A stretch of DNA of 8,478 nucleotides, taken from contig PWMO01000327.1 of the NCBI GenBank assembly GCA_003558175.1, positions 1 through 8,478 on the forward strand. Direction: 5' to 3'. The DNA is from Spirochaetaceae bacterium (GTDB lineage: Bacteria; Spirochaetota; Spirochaetia; DSM-27196; PWMO01). Within the stretch, counting starts at the first letter, position 1, and each line of letters starts with the position of its first letter. The translations under genes and the position numbers were made by a program. This document shows, piece after piece, positions 7,624 to 8,478 of the stretch. A model generated the notes under the pieces. The model ran no database searches, was not told where the DNA came from, and worked only from the letters and a program-made list of their open reading frames with translations.

Positions 7624-8478
7624 ACGCGGTATTCTGTCCACCCAAGGGTTCCACGCTCAACGCCGCATCGGCCGAGAAATACTCGCCGGCTGCAATGACT
7701 CGGCGTCCCGCCACGAAGTGATCTTCGTGCCGCAGATTGAAGGCGTTGATGGCACACGTCTGCGGCTCGATGCAGATGAACTCTTCCTCACCCTGCCTAT
7801 TCCAGATGACAAGATTGTTGAAACTGTTGTCGAAAGAATAGCGTATCTGGTAGTTGCGGGTGAGATTCTGCAGCAACACACCGTACAGGACGCCCGCGCC
7901 AAACGACCGCTGAGCGAGCGTGAAGTGACCGAAAACCCGGCTGCGCGTGCCGCTGGCGAGCTCAACCACCTCGTGACCGGATGCATGGCGCAGAACTTCG
8001 GTCGGAATGTGTCGATCGCTCATCTCCCACTGCCTGTCAAGCGACATGAGAATCCGAAAGCTGTCGCTGAACGGCACCGCAAATGAGGTGTGGTAGCCGA
8101 ACCCGAGCGGCATGCGCGTGCGTCCGGTATTCTCGATGCTGATTGACTTCTGCAGCCCTTTCTCGTTCAGTGTAAAGCGCAACGTGAATCGGCACGGGTG
8201 GGGGAACCATTGTAACTCATCGGCACTCACGCCCCAGTCGCAACGAAGGACCGCAACAACGTCGGCGTCACCTACCACCGTCGCGCGTTCGACCTGCCAC
8301 TCGGCGGTATGCAGAAACCCGTGCAAGTGACAGTTGGTCAAAGGCTCGTTGACCGGAAACTGATAGGTGCGTCCGTCAAAAACAAAGCACCCGTCAGCGA
8401 TTCTGTTGGGGAAGAACAGTACCGGGGTGCCGAATTCGTATCTGTTTTGCGTGAGATCGCTCAGTTCAGCCGGCTCAC
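7622..8478 (-). CDS. Aldose 1-epimerase (mutarotase)-family protein, 5' end outside the window
   Basis: The open frame runs from the right edge to TGA at 7624-7622, giving 284 visible residues of a family usually 300-350 long, so only a short N-terminal piece is missing. A TTG at 8341 is internal, because the frame upstream of it continues with clear family sequence: GTPVLFFPNRIADG (16-29), FDGRTYQFPVNEP (33-45). The family interconverts alpha and beta anomers of aldoses. Visible active-site elements, numbered from the first full codon: HLHGFLH (50-56, catalytic His52), GFGYHTSFAVPF (125-136, second His129), and CIEPQTCAINAFNL (235-248, catalytic Glu237). All three are intact, so the enzyme is probably active. 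It is soluble, with no signal sequence in the visible part. It is the first visible gene of a minus-strand operon with the truncated SDR and GntR, and likely feeds a sugar anomer to an oxidative sugar-acid pathway. Confidence 0.88.
   Translation of the reverse strand, partial: EPAELSDLTQNRYEFGTPVLFFPNRIADGCFVFDGRTYQFPVNEPLTNCHLHGFLHTAEWQVERATVVGDADVVAVLRCDWGVSADELQWFPHPCRFTLRFTLNEKGLQKSISIENTGRTRMPLGFGYHTSFAVPFSDSFRILMSLDRQWEMSDRHIPTEVLRHASGHEVVELASGTRSRVFGHFTLAQRSFGAGVLYGVLLQNLTRNYQIRYSFDNSFNNLVIWNRQGEEEFICIEPQTCAINAFNLRHEDHFVAGRRVIAAGEYFSADAALSVEPLGGQNTA

Noticed and set aside
8339..8341. TTG 8341 as the start of the epimerase
   Set aside because: The frame continues upstream to the window edge with clear aldose-epimerase sequence (GTPVLFFPNRIADG), so the TTG is an internal Leu codon.

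Overview
This window reads as chromosomal DNA from a GC-rich bacterium. It holds two housekeeping genes, a small cupin gene, and a sugar/sugar-acid catabolism locus that carries a broken member. The isoleucyl-tRNA synthetase is the long, eukaryote-like type and resembles spirochaete versions as I remember them. A member of Spirochaetota is my best guess, but nothing here proves it.

Left part (1-4655, all minus strand). A gene cut off by the left edge starts at a GTG that overlaps the stop codon of ileS, so the two are probably translationally coupled. ileS (103-3255) starts at TTG with a strong ribosome-binding site. It has its own near-consensus sigma-70 promoter, whose -35 box overlaps the stop codon of fabF. 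fabF (3378-4655) encodes a complete beta-ketoacyl-ACP synthase II. Its promoter sits so close to the ATG that the mRNA is probably leaderless.

Middle (4656-5477). A 149-bp spacer with two short direct repeats separates fabF from a minus-strand, 88-residue cupin_3/DUF861-type gene (4805-5071). A 406-bp divergent intergenic region follows. It carries a likely cupin promoter, a 13-bp tandem repeat, a large dyad, a consensus sigma-70 promoter facing right, a 17-bp perfect dyad just downstream of the predicted transcription start, and a hairpin close to the ribosome-binding site of the next gene.

Right part (5478-8478). On the plus strand lies a 391-residue enolase-superfamily sugar-acid dehydratase. 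Its active-site spacing matches that of D-galactonate dehydratase exactly, except that Glu replaces Asp as the first metal ligand. On the minus strand, convergent with it, are an aldose 1-epimerase-like gene (runs off the right edge), a short-chain dehydrogenase cut to 66 codons but still with an excellent ribosome-binding site, and a GntR/FCD-family regulator. The likely logic is a sugar or sugar-acid pathway: mutarotase, then an SDR oxidation that is now broken, then dehydration, under GntR control. The substrate cannot be read from the sequence. I found no RNA gene, insertion sequence, CRISPR array or phage feature. Most of the window is ordinary; the most notable items are the leaderless fabF, the truncated SDR and the regulatory architecture upstream of the dehydratase.
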